Assembly: GCF_016888515.1 (NCBI RefSeq)
Contig: NZ_JAFEJK010000001.1
Location: forward strand, 248,001-312,000
Reading direction: 5' to 3'
From: Shimia biformata
GTDB lineage: Bacteria > Pseudomonadota > Alphaproteobacteria > Rhodobacterales > Rhodobacteraceae
Length of the DNA: 64,000 nt
The notes beneath the pieces are model-generated. The model ran no database searches. It was given only the letters and a program-made list of their open reading frames with translations, and was not told where the DNA came from. The translations under genes and the position numbers were made by a program. This document shows positions 46,226-56,847 of this stretch, piece by piece; position 1 is the stretch's first letter, and each line of letters starts with the position of its first letter.

Positions 46226-46252
46226 TGTGATCACACGTGGTAATTTGACCAC
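46226..46252. promoter_or_regulatory. Paired palindromes in the thiB/porin-like divergent region
   Basis: TGTGATCACA (46226-46235) is a perfect 10-base palindrome, and GTGGT-AATTTG-ACCAC (46237-46252) is an inverted repeat one base later. Their position upstream of both the thiBPQ leader and the porin-like gene suits an operator, but no regulator is identified and TGTGATCACA lacks the 6-base spacer of a CRP site. Confidence 0.35.
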
Positions 46253-46370
46253 TCGATACAAAAACCGATCGACCACACGGCTGACGGCTTGCGATCAGCG
46301 TGATAGCAGTGACCCCATTCAAAGATCGTCGTTACGGCGGCATCAAAATTTCAAACAAAATGAGGTTTCA

Positions 46371-47135
46371 ATGTTTAGAAACACTTTGGCCGCGGCAAGC
46401 GTAATCGCCATGACCGCTTCTGGCGCTCTTGCCGTCGAAACCACTGGTACAGAATTCACACTTGGCTGGGATCGCCTGGAAGGGTTCGGCGGCGAGGCTG
46501 ATGGCATCCAAGGGGCGGTTGATACCGAGTTGATGTTCAACAACTTCGGCCTTGGACTGGGGGCGGGGTTTGCGTCTCCTGATTCGATTGGCGGGTTGGA
46601 CACCATCCTCCGCTTATCCGCAACCGGCAACTATTATTTCGGGAATGGCGGGTTTGTCGGGGCTTTCTTTGACTACACCAAGCTGAACGGACCGGGCCCG
46701 TTTGACGGGTATTCCTATCTTTATGGTCTGCAAGGCGGCTTCCGCGCGGACCGGGTCGAGGTCACGGCATTTTATGGCGTAGGCGACTATGACGACCTGG
46801 GCGCGCCCAGTCATTCGGACGCTTACGGCGTCGACTTCAACTATGCCATTACGCAGGCATTCGACATTGGCGCATATTACGTATCCGAGTCGGTCACCGG
46901 AACCTCCGTGGACCAATACGGCCTGACAGTTGGCTACAATTTCGGAGCCGGTGGCAGCGCCGCGCCGGTTTATCTGGTTGGGGGTATTGGTCGCATGGAC
47001 CTGGATGGCACCGAACTCGACCAGTTCTCGCTTGCCGTTAGGATGCCGATTGGCGGAGAACCCAGCAAAGGACGTGCATCGTTCCACCATCGCTCGGCCT
47101 TTAACAATACCTGGGGGATCGCTGGCGGGTTCTAA
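46371..47135 (+). CDS. Outer-membrane beta-barrel-like (porin-like) protein
   Basis: 254 residues. Signal peptide MFRNTLAAASVIAMTASGALA is followed by alternating strands rich in Gly, Tyr, Phe and Asp (for example GNYYFGNGGFVGAFFDYTKL, YGLQGGFRADRVEVTAFYGVGDYDD), the look of an 8-10 strand barrel. No close family was recognised; Rhodobacterales porins are similar in composition but longer, and the last residue is Phe (AGGF), as in many outer-membrane proteins. A C-terminal ASFHHRSAFNNTWGIAGGF stretch supplies that signal. ATG 46371 has GAGG seven bases upstream. A terminator at 47159 ends the transcript. Function unknown; a channel or adhesin role is possible. Confidence 0.65.
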   Translation: MFRNTLAAASVIAMTASGALAVETTGTEFTLGWDRLEGFGGEADGIQGAVDTELMFNNFGLGLGAGFASPDSIGGLDTILRLSATGNYYFGNGGFVGAFFDYTKLNGPGPFDGYSYLYGLQGGFRADRVEVTAFYGVGDYDDLGAPSHSDAYGVDFNYAITQAFDIGAYYVSESVTGTSVDQYGLTVGYNFGAGGSAAPVYLVGGIGRMDLDGTELDQFSLAVRMPIGGEPSKGRASFHHRSAFNNTWGIAGGF

Positions 47136-47158
47136 TCCCAGATTACCAGACATATTTC

Positions 47159-47188
47159 AAAGGCCATCCGCATTGGGTGGCCTTTTTT
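47159..47188 (+). terminator. Rho-independent terminator after the porin-like gene
   Basis: Stem 47159-47169 with 47175-47185 (11 pairs, one G-T), loop GCATT, followed by a T run. Confidence 0.85.
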
Positions 47189-47256
47189 GCATTTCTAGTG
47201 GCTTTAATTGATTGGGCAATCGGGCTAATGGTGCTGCGAAACAGGAGCTTGCCGCA

Positions 47257-48360
47257 ATGTCGATGAACACGTTTGGCCATCTTTTCCGTGTCACCACATG
47301 GGGGGAAAGCCATGGACCCGCACTTGGCGCAACGGTGGATGGCTGTCCTCCGGGTGTGCCGGTGACCGAGGCGATGTTGCAGCACTGGCTGGACAAGCGC
47401 CGTCCGGGTCAGAACAAGAACATGACCCAGCGCAATGAGCCGGACGCGGTGAAAATCCTGTCGGGTGTGTTCGAAGGCCAGACCACCGGCACGTCGATCC
47501 AACTGATGATCGAAAACACCGACCAGCGGTCCAAGGACTATGGCGACATTTCTGAAACCTTCCGCCCTGGTCACGCCGACATAACCTATTGGCAGAAATA
47601 CGGCATCCGCGACTATCGCGGCGGCGGGCGGTCCTCGGCGCGGGAGACGGCGGCGCGGGTGGCCGCGGGCGGCATCGCACGCGAAGCCATCAAGGCGCTG
47701 GCACCGGGGGTCGAGATCAAGGGTTACATGACCGCGATGGGTGATCTCGACATCGACCGAAGCCATTTCGACTGGGACCAGATCGACCAGAACCCGTTTT
47801 GGATTCCACAAGGGCCGCAGGTGGCGCAGGAATGGGAGGACTACCTTCAACAGCTGCGCAAGGACCACAATTCGGTCGGCGCCATCGTCGAGGTCGTCGC
47901 CCGAAATGTACCCGCCGGTCTGGGCGCGCCGGTCTATGGCAAGCTGGATACGGACCTTGCCGCCGCGATGATGTCGATCAATGCGGTGAAGGGTGTCGAG
48001 ATCGGCGAAGGTATGAACGCCGCGCGGTTGAAGGGCACCGACAACGCTGACGAGATCTTCATGGGCGAAAACGGGCCGGAATATTCGTCGAACCATGCCG
48101 GCGGTATCCTTGGCGGGATCTCGACCGGGCAGGATGTGGTGGTGCGATTTGCGGTCAAGCCGACTTCGTCGATTCTGACACCGCGCAAGTCGATCCGCAA
48201 GGACGGCACCCCGATCGAGGTCGTGACCAAAGGCCGCCATGACCCCTGTGTCGGCATCCGCGCCGTGCCGGTCGGCGAAGCGATGATGGCCTGCGTGATC
48301 CTTGACCATATGCTGCTGCATCGCGGCCAGGTTGGTGAAAACCGCGGCAAGATCGGCTGA
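47257..48360 (+). CDS. aroC: Chorismate synthase AroC
   Basis: 367 residues. [20 protein letters not shown] is the family N-terminus, [13 protein letters not shown] and [18 protein letters not shown] are the flavin and EPSP-binding blocks, and [10 protein letters not shown] closes the domain. It converts 5-enolpyruvylshikimate-3-phosphate to chorismate using reduced FMN, the last common step of aromatic amino acid synthesis. ATG 47257 with AGGAG ten bases upstream is used; an earlier codon at 47212 would add 15 unconserved residues. A DMT transporter gene follows after 50 bases. Confidence 0.95.
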   Translation: MSMNTFGHLFRVTTWGESHGPALGATVDGCPPGVPVTEAMLQHWLDKRRPGQNKNMTQRNEPDAVKILSGVFEGQTTGTSIQLMIENTDQRSKDYGDISETFRPGHADITYWQKYGIRDYRGGGRSSARETAARVAAGGIAREAIKALAPGVEIKGYMTAMGDLDIDRSHFDWDQIDQNPFWIPQGPQVAQEWEDYLQQLRKDHNSVGAIVEVVARNVPAGLGAPVYGKLDTDLAAAMMSINAVKGVEIGEGMNAARLKGTDNADEIFMGENGPEYSSNHAGGILGGISTGQDVVVRFAVKPTSSILTPRKSIRKDGTPIEVVTKGRHDPCVGIRAVPVGEAMMACVILDHMLLHRGQVGENRGKIG

Positions 48361-48410
48361 CCGCCATTCCTTCACTTGTTCACGGCCTGCGGCGGGATTA
48401 GGGTGCCCCC

Positions 48411-49331
48411 ATGAATCCTACGCGCGGCATCCTGTTCAAGCTCACGGCAATCCTGCTGTTCACCGTCATGGCGTCCTGCATCAAGGCGGCGTCGGCGCAT
48501 GTGCCGCCGGGACAGGCGGTGTTCTTCCGTTCCTTCTTTGCCTTGCCGGTAATCCTGTTGTGGCTGGCCCAGCGCGGAGAGTTGCGGACCGGGTTGAAGG
48601 CGACCAACCCGATGGGCCATTTCTGGCGCGGCTTTGTCGGCACCACGGCCATGGCGCTGGGCTTTGCCGGGTTGGGCTTGTTGCCCCTGCCCGAGGTCAC
48701 GGCCATCGGCTATGCTGCGCCGCTTCTGACCGTCGTCTTCGCCGCGATGTTCCTGGGCGAAACCGTGCGTGCCTTCCGGCTGACGGCGGTGGGAATCGGA
48801 TTGCTTGGGGTGTTTGTGGTCCTCTGGCCACGCCTGACGATCTTTGGAAATGGCGCCGCAGACACGGCGGCGACGCTGGGGGTGATGTTCATCCTTGGCT
48901 CTGCCGTTTTCCGGGCGCTGGCGCAGATCCACATCCGCAAACTGGTCCAGACCGATACGACCTCGGCCATCGTGTTCTATTTCTCGCTGACTGCAACGTG
49001 TCTCAGCCTGCTGACCCTGCCCCTTGGCTGGGTAGTGCCCACGGCAACCGAGGCGATGCTTCTGGTCACCGCCGGGCTTGTCGGGGGTGTGGCACAGATT
49101 TTCCTGACCTCGGCCTATCGCTATGCAGAGGCGTCAACCGTGGCGCCGTTCGACTATGCCTCGATGCTGTTCTCGATCCTGTTCGGATATGTCTTCTTTG
49201 CCGAGATCCCAACGATCTACACCCTAATCGGGTCGGGCATCATCATCGCCGCCGGTATCCTGATCATCTGGCGCGAACGGCAACTGGGTCTGAAACGCGG
49301 GTCGCGTCAGAACCTGACGCCGCAGGGATAA
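48411..49331 (+). CDS. EamA/DMT-family transporter
   Basis: 306 residues, ten hydrophobic helices in two EamA repeats (FTVMASCIKAASAHVPPGQ in the first; AQIFLTSAYRYAEASTVAPFDYASM in the second). Drug/metabolite exporters of this type often release amino acids or other metabolites. It follows aroC by 50 bases on the same strand, so the two may be co-transcribed, but no substrate can be read from sequence. The end contains a Lys/Arg-rich tail. Confidence 0.88.
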   Translation: MNPTRGILFKLTAILLFTVMASCIKAASAHVPPGQAVFFRSFFALPVILLWLAQRGELRTGLKATNPMGHFWRGFVGTTAMALGFAGLGLLPLPEVTAIGYAAPLLTVVFAAMFLGETVRAFRLTAVGIGLLGVFVVLWPRLTIFGNGAADTAATLGVMFILGSAVFRALAQIHIRKLVQTDTTSAIVFYFSLTATCLSLLTLPLGWVVPTATEAMLLVTAGLVGGVAQIFLTSAYRYAEASTVAPFDYASMLFSILFGYVFFAEIPTIYTLIGSGIIIAAGILIIWRERQLGLKRGSRQNLTPQG

Positions 49332-49342
49332 AGTCAAAGAAA

Positions 49343-49366
49343 AAGCCCCGCACGATGGCGGGGCTT
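49343..49366 (-). terminator. Rho-independent terminator between the DMT gene and ilvE
   Basis: AAGCCCCGC and GCGGGGCTT form a 9-base stem around ACGATG. On the minus strand it is followed by TTTTTCTTT, which suits ilvE; on the plus strand the T tract is weak, so it may also end the DMT transcript less well. Confidence 0.8.
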
Positions 49367-49388
49367 GTCGTCTTGATTGTGCAGTTGA

Positions 49389-50258
49389 TTATTCGCGCAC
49401 CAGCTTCTCATACGCATCCGAAATCTCGCGCGTCAGCGCGCCGACTTCGAACGTATAGTCTCCGATCTGACCGACTGGCGTGACTTCTGCCGCCGACCCG
49501 GTCAGCCAGCATTGTTCGAACCCTTCCATTTCCTCGGGCATGATGTGGCGTTCATGCACCTTGATCTGGCGGTCTTTCAGCAGGCCGATCACGGTCTGGC
49601 GCGTCAACCCGTTCAGGATCGCATCTGGCAGCGGCGTGTGGACCTCTCCGTCCTTGACGAAGAACACGTTGGCGCCGGTCGCCTCGGCGACATAGCCGCG
49701 ATAGTCATAGAACAGCGCGTCCGAGCAGCCTTTTTCTTCGGCAGCGTGTTTGGACATGGTGCAGATCATGTAGAGACCGGCGGCTTTGGCCGATGTCGGG
49801 ATGGTCTCGGGGCTGGGGCGCTTCCACTTTGAGATATCCAGCTTGGCGCCCTGAAACTTGGCGTCGCCATAGTAGTTGCCCCATTTCCACGCGGCGATGA
49901 AGACACGCACCGGGTTGCGACGGGCCGAGACGCCCATGTCTTCGCCCGCGCCACGGAAGGCAACGACGCGGATATAGGCGTCGGACAGACCATTGGCCTC
50001 AAGCACTTCGTACTTCGCGGCTTCGATCTCATCCACCGTGTAGGGGATCTTCATGTCGAGGTTTTCGCCCGACTTCAGAAGCCGCTCCGAGTGTTTGCGG
50101 CTGAGGAAGATCTTGCCGCCATAAGCGCGCTCGCCCTCGAATACGGAAGATGCGTAATGCATTGCATGGGTCAGGATATGCACGTTCGCATCGCGCCAAT
50201 CGACCAGTTTGCCATCCATCCAGATCTTGCCGTCCATATCGGCGTAAGAACCTGCCAT
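49389..50258 (-). CDS. ilvE: Branched-chain amino acid aminotransferase IlvE
   Basis: 289 residues, fold type IV PLP enzyme. MDGKLVDWRDANVHILTHAMHYASSVFEGERAY matches the N-terminal motif (residues 10-42), PTSAKAAGLY holds the PLP lysine, DALFYDYRGYVAEATGANVFFVKDG is the central motif and LTGSAAEVTPVGQIGDY is the C-terminal block. It interconverts Leu, Ile and Val with their 2-oxo acids. Could also supply the amino acid loaded by the NRPS, but no sequence evidence supports this. Divergent from the MarR-type gene. Confidence 0.93.
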   Translation of the reverse strand: MAGSYADMDGKIWMDGKLVDWRDANVHILTHAMHYASSVFEGERAYGGKIFLSRKHSERLLKSGENLDMKIPYTVDEIEAAKYEVLEANGLSDAYIRVVAFRGAGEDMGVSARRNPVRVFIAAWKWGNYYGDAKFQGAKLDISKWKRPSPETIPTSAKAAGLYMICTMSKHAAEEKGCSDALFYDYRGYVAEATGANVFFVKDGEVHTPLPDAILNGLTRQTVIGLLKDRQIKVHERHIMPEEMEGFEQCWLTGSAAEVTPVGQIGDYTFEVGALTREISDAYEKLVRE

Positions 50259-50427
50259 GGTATCCTCCTCACTCTCGTTCAGTTTCCATTTATTGCGCGA
50301 GTTAAGGCCGCATCGGTCATAAAGTTGCGCAAAATCTGCGATTCGCTACCAGTTGAGTATTGGAATGTCAACAAAGCTGACTTATTGTGACGATCAAAGA
50401 GGCAAAATGTGAACCAGGGGACGGATC

Positions 50428-50925
50428 ATGGCGGATTCTCATGGCGGTGAAAGCCTGCTTTACCTCACTGACGAACAGCTGAGGCAGGGGATCGAGGCCA
50501 TGTATTTCGCCTATCGCGGGTTTACGGCCGATCCCGACCGAATCCTTGCAACCATGGCTTATGGCCGCGCCCATCACCGCGCGATCCACTTCATCAACCG
50601 CGCACCCGGCACCACGGTCACGAACCTTCTGGAAATCCTCGGCGTGACCAAGCAGTCGTTGAACCGCGTGTTGCGCACTCTGATCGAGGACGGGCTGGTC
50701 GAAAGCCGGGTCGGATCAGCGGACCGTCGCGAGCGCAACCTCTATCTGACCGAGGCGGGCGAGGCGCTTGAGAACCGGCTGTCCGACGCCCAGCGCACCC
50801 GCATGCGCGCCGCTTACCGCGATGCCGGACCCGAGGCCGTTTCGGGCTTTCGCCGTGTGCTGGAGGCCATGATGGACAAGGAGATGAAACGCCGCTACGC
50901 CGCCCTCAGGGAGTCCGGCCAATGA
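50428..50925 (+). CDS. petP: MarR-family regulator, PetP-like
   Basis: 165 residues with a winged helix-turn-helix: NRAPGTTVTNLLEILGVTKQSLNRVLRTLIEDGLVESRVG, then the wing DRRERNLYLTEAG. Its stop overlaps the start of the response-regulator gene by four bases. In Rhodobacter capsulatus the pair petP (MarR type) and petR (OmpR type) regulates cytochrome bc1 and other functions; this arrangement is the basis for the symbol, which is tentative because the pet genes are not in the window. No sensor kinase is adjacent. Confidence 0.7.
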   Translation: MADSHGGESLLYLTDEQLRQGIEAMYFAYRGFTADPDRILATMAYGRAHHRAIHFINRAPGTTVTNLLEILGVTKQSLNRVLRTLIEDGLVESRVGSADRRERNLYLTEAGEALENRLSDAQRTRMRAAYRDAGPEAVSGFRRVLEAMMDKEMKRRYAALRESGQ

Positions 50926-51623
50926 GCGAACCGGCGCCGCATCTTCTGATCGTTGACGATGACGAACGTATCCGCGGGCTTCTCAAGAAGTTCCTGATGC
51001 GCAACGGGTTCCTGGTCACCGCCGCCCGCGACGCGGCTCATGCCCGTCGCATCCTGTCCGGTCTCGATTTCGACCTGATCGTGCTGGACGTGATGATGCC
51101 GGGCGAGGATGGCATGACCCTGACCCGCGCCATCCGCGAAACGTCCATGACCCCGATCATGCTGCTGACCGCCAAGGGCGAGACCGAGGACCGCATTCGC
51201 GGGCTGGAAGCCGGGGCTGACGATTATCTTGCCAAGCCATTCGAACCAAAAGAGCTGTTGCTCAGGATCAATGCCATCTTGCGGCGGATGCCGGATGTGA
51301 CCGAGGCCGACACCGCGCCCAAGGTCCTGCATCTGGGTCCGGTGCGTTACGATATCGAGCGCGGCGAGATGTGGCGAGGCGAAGATCTTGTCCGCCTGAC
51401 CGCCACCGAAAGCCAATTAATGAAGATCTTCTCCGCCAAACCCGGCGAAGCGATCAGCCGCGCCAAACTGGTCGAGGATCTGGGCCGCGACCGCGGACAG
51501 GCACAGGAACGCGCGGTGGATGTCCAGATCACCCGCCTGCGCCGCAAGCTGGAAGAAGACCCCAAACAGCCACGTTACCTGCAAACCGTGCGCGGCGCGG
51601 GTTACATGCTGGCACCGGACTGA
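50922..51623 (+). CDS. petR: OmpR-family response regulator, PetR-like
   Basis: 233 residues. Receiver domain with HLLIVDDDERI (acidic pocket), LIVLDVMMPGEDG (phospho-acceptor Asp) and YLAKPFEPKEL (Lys), followed by a winged-helix DNA-binding domain (RLTATESQLMKIF, VDVQITRLRRKLE, LQTVRGAGYML). ATGA overlap with the MarR gene. No partner kinase in the window, as in the Rhodobacter petPR case. Regulated genes unknown here; the name follows the gene pair. Confidence 0.82.
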   Translation: MSEPAPHLLIVDDDERIRGLLKKFLMRNGFLVTAARDAAHARRILSGLDFDLIVLDVMMPGEDGMTLTRAIRETSMTPIMLLTAKGETEDRIRGLEAGADDYLAKPFEPKELLLRINAILRRMPDVTEADTAPKVLHLGPVRYDIERGEMWRGEDLVRLTATESQLMKIFSAKPGEAISRAKLVEDLGRDRGQAQERAVDVQITRLRRKLEEDPKQPRYLQTVRGAGYMLAPD

Positions 51624-51644
51624 TCCGCATCTGGGAAACCGACC

Positions 51645-52043
51645 ATGCTGAAACCCCTTCTCACGGTGACCGAGGTCGGAATGCTGGCCTATTGGCTGCT
51701 GGCGGCAACTCTGGCGTTGGGGATCGTCGCGATCCCGGCAGAATACATGTACTCGGACCACACCAACCCCTTGGTGGTGGCATGGAACTGGTCGTTTTTG
51801 CCGATCGACGTGGCTTTTGCCGGGCTGGGGCTCTATTCGCGTTTTGGTTCTGGATCGCCCGCGTTGCGTCACCGTCTCGCACTGATCGCAGCGACGCTGA
51901 TGTTCTGTGCCGGTGTCATGGCGATTTCCTATTGGATTATGACCGATGCGTTTGACCCGTTGTGGTGGGGTCTGAACCTCTGGCTGGTCCTGTTGTCGAT
52001 GGCCAACTTGGGGCACCTGCTGCGGGCACCGCTACCGGGTTGA
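51645..52043 (+). CDS. Small membrane protein, DUF5360/YvaD-like
   Basis: 132 residues in four hydrophobic helices separated by short loops; EYMYSDHTNPLVVAWNWSFLPIDVAFAGLGL and IMTDAFDPLWWGLNLWLVLLS regions are typical of predicted YvaD-type membrane proteins. No catalytic motif. It follows petR by 21 bases and may be co-transcribed. Function unknown, family call tentative. Confidence 0.6.
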   Translation: MLKPLLTVTEVGMLAYWLLAATLALGIVAIPAEYMYSDHTNPLVVAWNWSFLPIDVAFAGLGLYSRFGSGSPALRHRLALIAATLMFCAGVMAISYWIMTDAFDPLWWGLNLWLVLLSMANLGHLLRAPLPG

Positions 52044-52045
52044 GG

Positions 52046-52654
52046 TCAACCGGCAACCACCCGCAATGTGACGTTGATCCGCCCGCCATCCTTCAGCAGG
52101 TTGGACGAGCCGAACCGGACCCGGTCGATGCCATGATAAGCCAGCCGTGCCGCGCCGCCCATCACCACCACATCGCCCGATTTCAACCAGACGGAGTCCG
52201 TTGAGCCGCCACGCGTCGGATTGCCCATGCGAAACAGCGCCTCGTCCCCCAGCGAAACCGACACCACAGGCCAATCGAAGTCTCCTTCGTCCTTGTCCTG
52301 GTGCAACCCCATTTTCGCGCCTTCACCGTAGTAGTTGACCAGACAGCAATCCGGGTCGCGGGTCAGCCCGGTCACGTCGCGCCACAGTTCCAGCAACCGG
52401 ACGGGCACCGGCGGCCACGGCGCGCCAGAAGGCTGTACGGATTCATAGCGATAGCCTTTTTGGTCGGTGATCCACCCCACCCGACCTGCCGAAGTCATGC
52501 GCACCGACATCACCTTACCCGATGGTGTGACCGGCACGCGGAACGGCGCCACCCGCGCCACATCCCGCAGGTCATGGACCAGCGCGTCACAGGCGGCACG
52601 GTCCAGATATTCTGCAAATATTTGGAATCCCTTAACCCGAAGCGGCGATGACAT
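52046..52654 (-). CDS. alkB: AlkB-like 2-oxoglutarate/Fe(II)-dependent DNA repair dioxygenase
   Basis: 202 residues. CCLVNYYGEGAKMGLHQDKDE carries the HxD iron ligands (His and Asp), RLAYHGIDRV the second His, and RINVTLRVV the arginines that bind 2-oxoglutarate. It should reverse N-alkyl damage in DNA or RNA by oxidation. Shorter than E. coli AlkB by about a dozen residues but with all ligands. Convergent with the small membrane protein gene (2 bases apart) and divergent from dnaK. No Ada-type regulator is adjacent. Confidence 0.9.
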   Translation of the reverse strand: MSSPLRVKGFQIFAEYLDRAACDALVHDLRDVARVAPFRVPVTPSGKVMSVRMTSAGRVGWITDQKGYRYESVQPSGAPWPPVPVRLLELWRDVTGLTRDPDCCLVNYYGEGAKMGLHQDKDEGDFDWPVVSVSLGDEALFRMGNPTRGGSTDSVWLKSGDVVVMGGAARLAYHGIDRVRFGSSNLLKDGGRINVTLRVVAG

Positions 52655-52718
52655 GTCTCAACTGTCTCGTTTCTGCAAAAACTCGCGAAAAATATGGCCG
52701 AACGCCCCGTCATGGATG

Positions 52719-52748
52719 GTTGCAGCACCTGTTTCACCTCCCTATATA
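52719..52748 (+). promoter_or_regulatory. Possible heat-shock (RpoH-type) promoter of dnaK
   Basis: GTTGCAG at 52719-52725 and CCCTATATA from 52740, 14 bases apart, resemble the CTTG / CCnnAT elements of alphaproteobacterial sigma-32 promoters. About 115 bases before the DnaK start. Pattern match only. Confidence 0.4.
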
Positions 52749-52861
52749 CCCTGCGAAGCGCAGTCGGCCAGATGTGGTCGCCTGCACAACCGGATCGGGC
52801 AAGGATGCCGAAATGGGTCCGCGCCTGAGACATCGCCTTAAGTAAGAAGGGATCGAAGAAC

Positions 52862-54775
<1,914 letters not shown>

Positions 54776-54854
54776 TTCGGTCCACGGAACCAACTGGGGC
54801 CGGTCCGCGCAACCGGGCCGGCCCATCGCGTTCCGCACCGTGAAGGAGTGACAT

Positions 54855-56000
54855 ATGTCCAAACGTGACTTCTACGAGGTGCTTGGCGTTTCCAAGGGTG
54901 CCTCAGCGGACGAGATCAAGAAAGCCTTTCGCCGCAAGGCCAAGGAACTTCATCCCGACCGCAACAAGGACAACCCGGATGCGGAAGCGCAGTTCAAGGA
55001 AGCAAACGAAGCCTATGAGGTCCTGAAGGACGCCGACAAGAGGGCGGCCTATGACCGCTTTGGCCACGCCGCCTTTGAAGGCGGCATGGGCGGCGGCGGT
55101 CCTCGGGGCGGGCATCCCGGACAGGGCGATTTCGCCAGCGCGTTTTCCGATGTCTTCGACGATCTTTTCGGCGATTTCATGGGAGGTCAGCGTGGCGGCG
55201 GCCGGGGACGTGCGTCGCGAGGCGCGGACCTGCGCTATAACCTGCGTGTCAGCCTCGAGGACGCCTATACCGGCATCCAGAAAACCATCAACGTGCCCGG
55301 CTCTACCGCGTGCGAAAGCTGCAAGGGATCCGGCGCGGAAAACGGCGCCGAGCCGACCACCTGCCCGACCTGTTCAGGCATGGGCAAGGTCCGCGCGCAG
55401 CAAGGGTTCTTTACCGTCGAACGCACCTGCCCGACCTGTTCGGGCATGGGGCAGATCATCTCGAACCCGTGCAAATCCTGTGGCGGACAAGGCCGGATCG
55501 AGCGTGACCGCGCGCTGTCGGTCAACATTCCTGCCGGCGTCGAAACCGGCACCCGCATCCGTCTCGCTGGCGAAGGTGAGGCCGGGATGCGCGGTGGCCC
55601 GTCAGGTGACCTCTATATCTTCATCGAGGTCGCGCCGCACAAACTGTTCGAACGCGACGGTGTGAATCTGTTCTGTCGCGTCCCGGTGTCGATGGCAACC
55701 GCAGCACTTGGCGGTGACATTGAAGTGCCGACTATCGACGGCGGCCGCAGCCGCGTGAAAATCCCTGGCGGATCGCAATCCGGCCGCCAGATGCGCCTGC
55801 GCTCAAAAGGCATGCCCGCGCTGCGCGGCGGCGGCCAGGGCGACATGTTCATCGAACTGGCAGTGGAAACCCCGGTCAACCTGACCAGCCGCCAAAAGGA
55901 ACTGCTGCGCGAATTCGAGGACCTCTCGGAAGAGAACAACCCCGAAAGCTCAAGCTTTTTCAAATCGGTCAAATCGTTCTGGGATTCGATGAAAGGCTAG
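54855..56000 (+). CDS. dnaJ: Chaperone DnaJ (Hsp40)
   Basis: 381 residues. J domain with the HPD tripeptide ([11 protein letters not shown]), a Gly-rich segment (residues 74-115), and four zinc-finger repeats [24 protein letters not shown] and CKSCGGQG, then the C-terminal client domain. It stimulates DnaK ATPase. GGAG lies just before the ATG at 54855. A strong terminator follows at 56025. Confidence 0.97.
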   Translation: MSKRDFYEVLGVSKGASADEIKKAFRRKAKELHPDRNKDNPDAEAQFKEANEAYEVLKDADKRAAYDRFGHAAFEGGMGGGGPRGGHPGQGDFASAFSDVFDDLFGDFMGGQRGGGRGRASRGADLRYNLRVSLEDAYTGIQKTINVPGSTACESCKGSGAENGAEPTTCPTCSGMGKVRAQQGFFTVERTCPTCSGMGQIISNPCKSCGGQGRIERDRALSVNIPAGVETGTRIRLAGEGEAGMRGGPSGDLYIFIEVAPHKLFERDGVNLFCRVPVSMATAALGGDIEVPTIDGGRSRVKIPGGSQSGRQMRLRSKGMPALRGGGQGDMFIELAVETPVNLTSRQKELLREFEDLSEENNPESSSFFKSVKSFWDSMKG

Positions 56001-56024
56001 TGCGCCCGATCCGCTACTGAAAAC

Positions 56025-56055
56025 AAGCCGTCGGAATGGGTTCCGGCGGCTTTTT
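56025..56055. terminator. Bidirectional Rho-independent terminator after dnaJ
   Basis: A 12-pair stem (56025-56036 with 56041-56052, one T-G pair) closes a TGGG loop and is followed by a T run on the plus strand; on the minus strand a weaker T-rich stretch follows, so it may also end the convergent lipoprotein gene at 56060. Confidence 0.88.
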
Positions 56056-56059
56056 CTGT

Positions 56060-56719
56060 CTATGTGCAGCTATATGAGTATTCGAAGTGAAAGTCATCCA
56101 CCAACGTCGGAGCATTGACCGCACACGCTCGTCCGGTTTCTTTGAAATACTTCAAAGCCGCGCCTTCAAAACGCAACTGCTTCGAAGTGTAGGTCGGATC
56201 ATGGCTAGATGCCATTTCGCTTGTCGAAGGTGCGCCAACAAGCAGCTTTCTCTTGTCGCTATCTTCCAGAATTTTCCAGTTGATACCGGCTTGATAAACT
56301 GACTGTGGCGCAATTCCAGCGTATTGCTTCATGTATTCTTGCGGCGTGATAGAAGTTGCCTTTGGTTGAAGGCCGCATTGGTACCGGTATTTGTACTCAA
56401 ACCTTGAGACCATGTAGCCTGGCCCAACTTCGCAGCGTTTGTTTTGTTCGGCAAAAAACGTTTCCGCAATGTCGCGAAAATAGCCTTCCGGTCCTTCCTT
56501 GGCCCTTTCAGAATTGAAGGTCACATGTTGAATGCTACTTCCACGTTCATAGCGGACAAGGACCTCGCCGACGTCCTTCAGTTCCTCGACTTGGAACACG
56601 GCCTGATCATATGTGACCGTCCCGGCACCCGACTTGGTGGAAATGGATTGGTTTGCGCCGTCGGAACATGCGGCAACGACGCCCGCTGCAAGTACCGCGG
56701 TAAGTAGTATCTTTTTCAT
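56060..56719 (-). CDS. Predicted lipoprotein of unknown function, unusually low GC
   Basis: 219 residues. A type II signal peptide, MKKILLTAVLAAGVVAAC, is followed by a Ser/Gly-rich linker and a soluble domain with two similar segments ending in KYRYQCG and HFEYSYSC (a possible tandem repeat with paired Cys). No known family was recognised. Codon use differs from the neighbours: more A/T, more AAA/GAA, and the intergenic region upstream is A/T rich, which suggests recent acquisition. ATG 56719 is chosen because an earlier codon at 56890 would overlap the divergent radC start. Likely an envelope protein; role unknown. Confidence 0.78.
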   Translation of the reverse strand: MKKILLTAVLAAGVVAACSDGANQSISTKSGAGTVTYDQAVFQVEELKDVGEVLVRYERGSSIQHVTFNSERAKEGPEGYFRDIAETFFAEQNKRCEVGPGYMVSRFEYKYRYQCGLQPKATSITPQEYMKQYAGIAPQSVYQAGINWKILEDSDKRKLLVGAPSTSEMASSHDPTYTSKQLRFEGAALKYFKETGRACAVNAPTLVDDFHFEYSYSCT

Positions 56720-56847
56720 CCTGACCCTGCTTACTTTACTCCACTCAAGGTCAAACCAAAGCAAGTGAAAACAATCAAGAGAAGAATGGTCGCAGATGTC
56801 ATTGGACCTTAACCATTTGACAACCAATACCGTGGCAACCTGCCCGC

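Noticed and set aside
46226-46235. TGTGATCACA as a CRP/FNR site
   Set aside because: The half-sites touch without the 6-base spacer (CRP) or 4-base spacer (FNR), so it does not fit either consensus.
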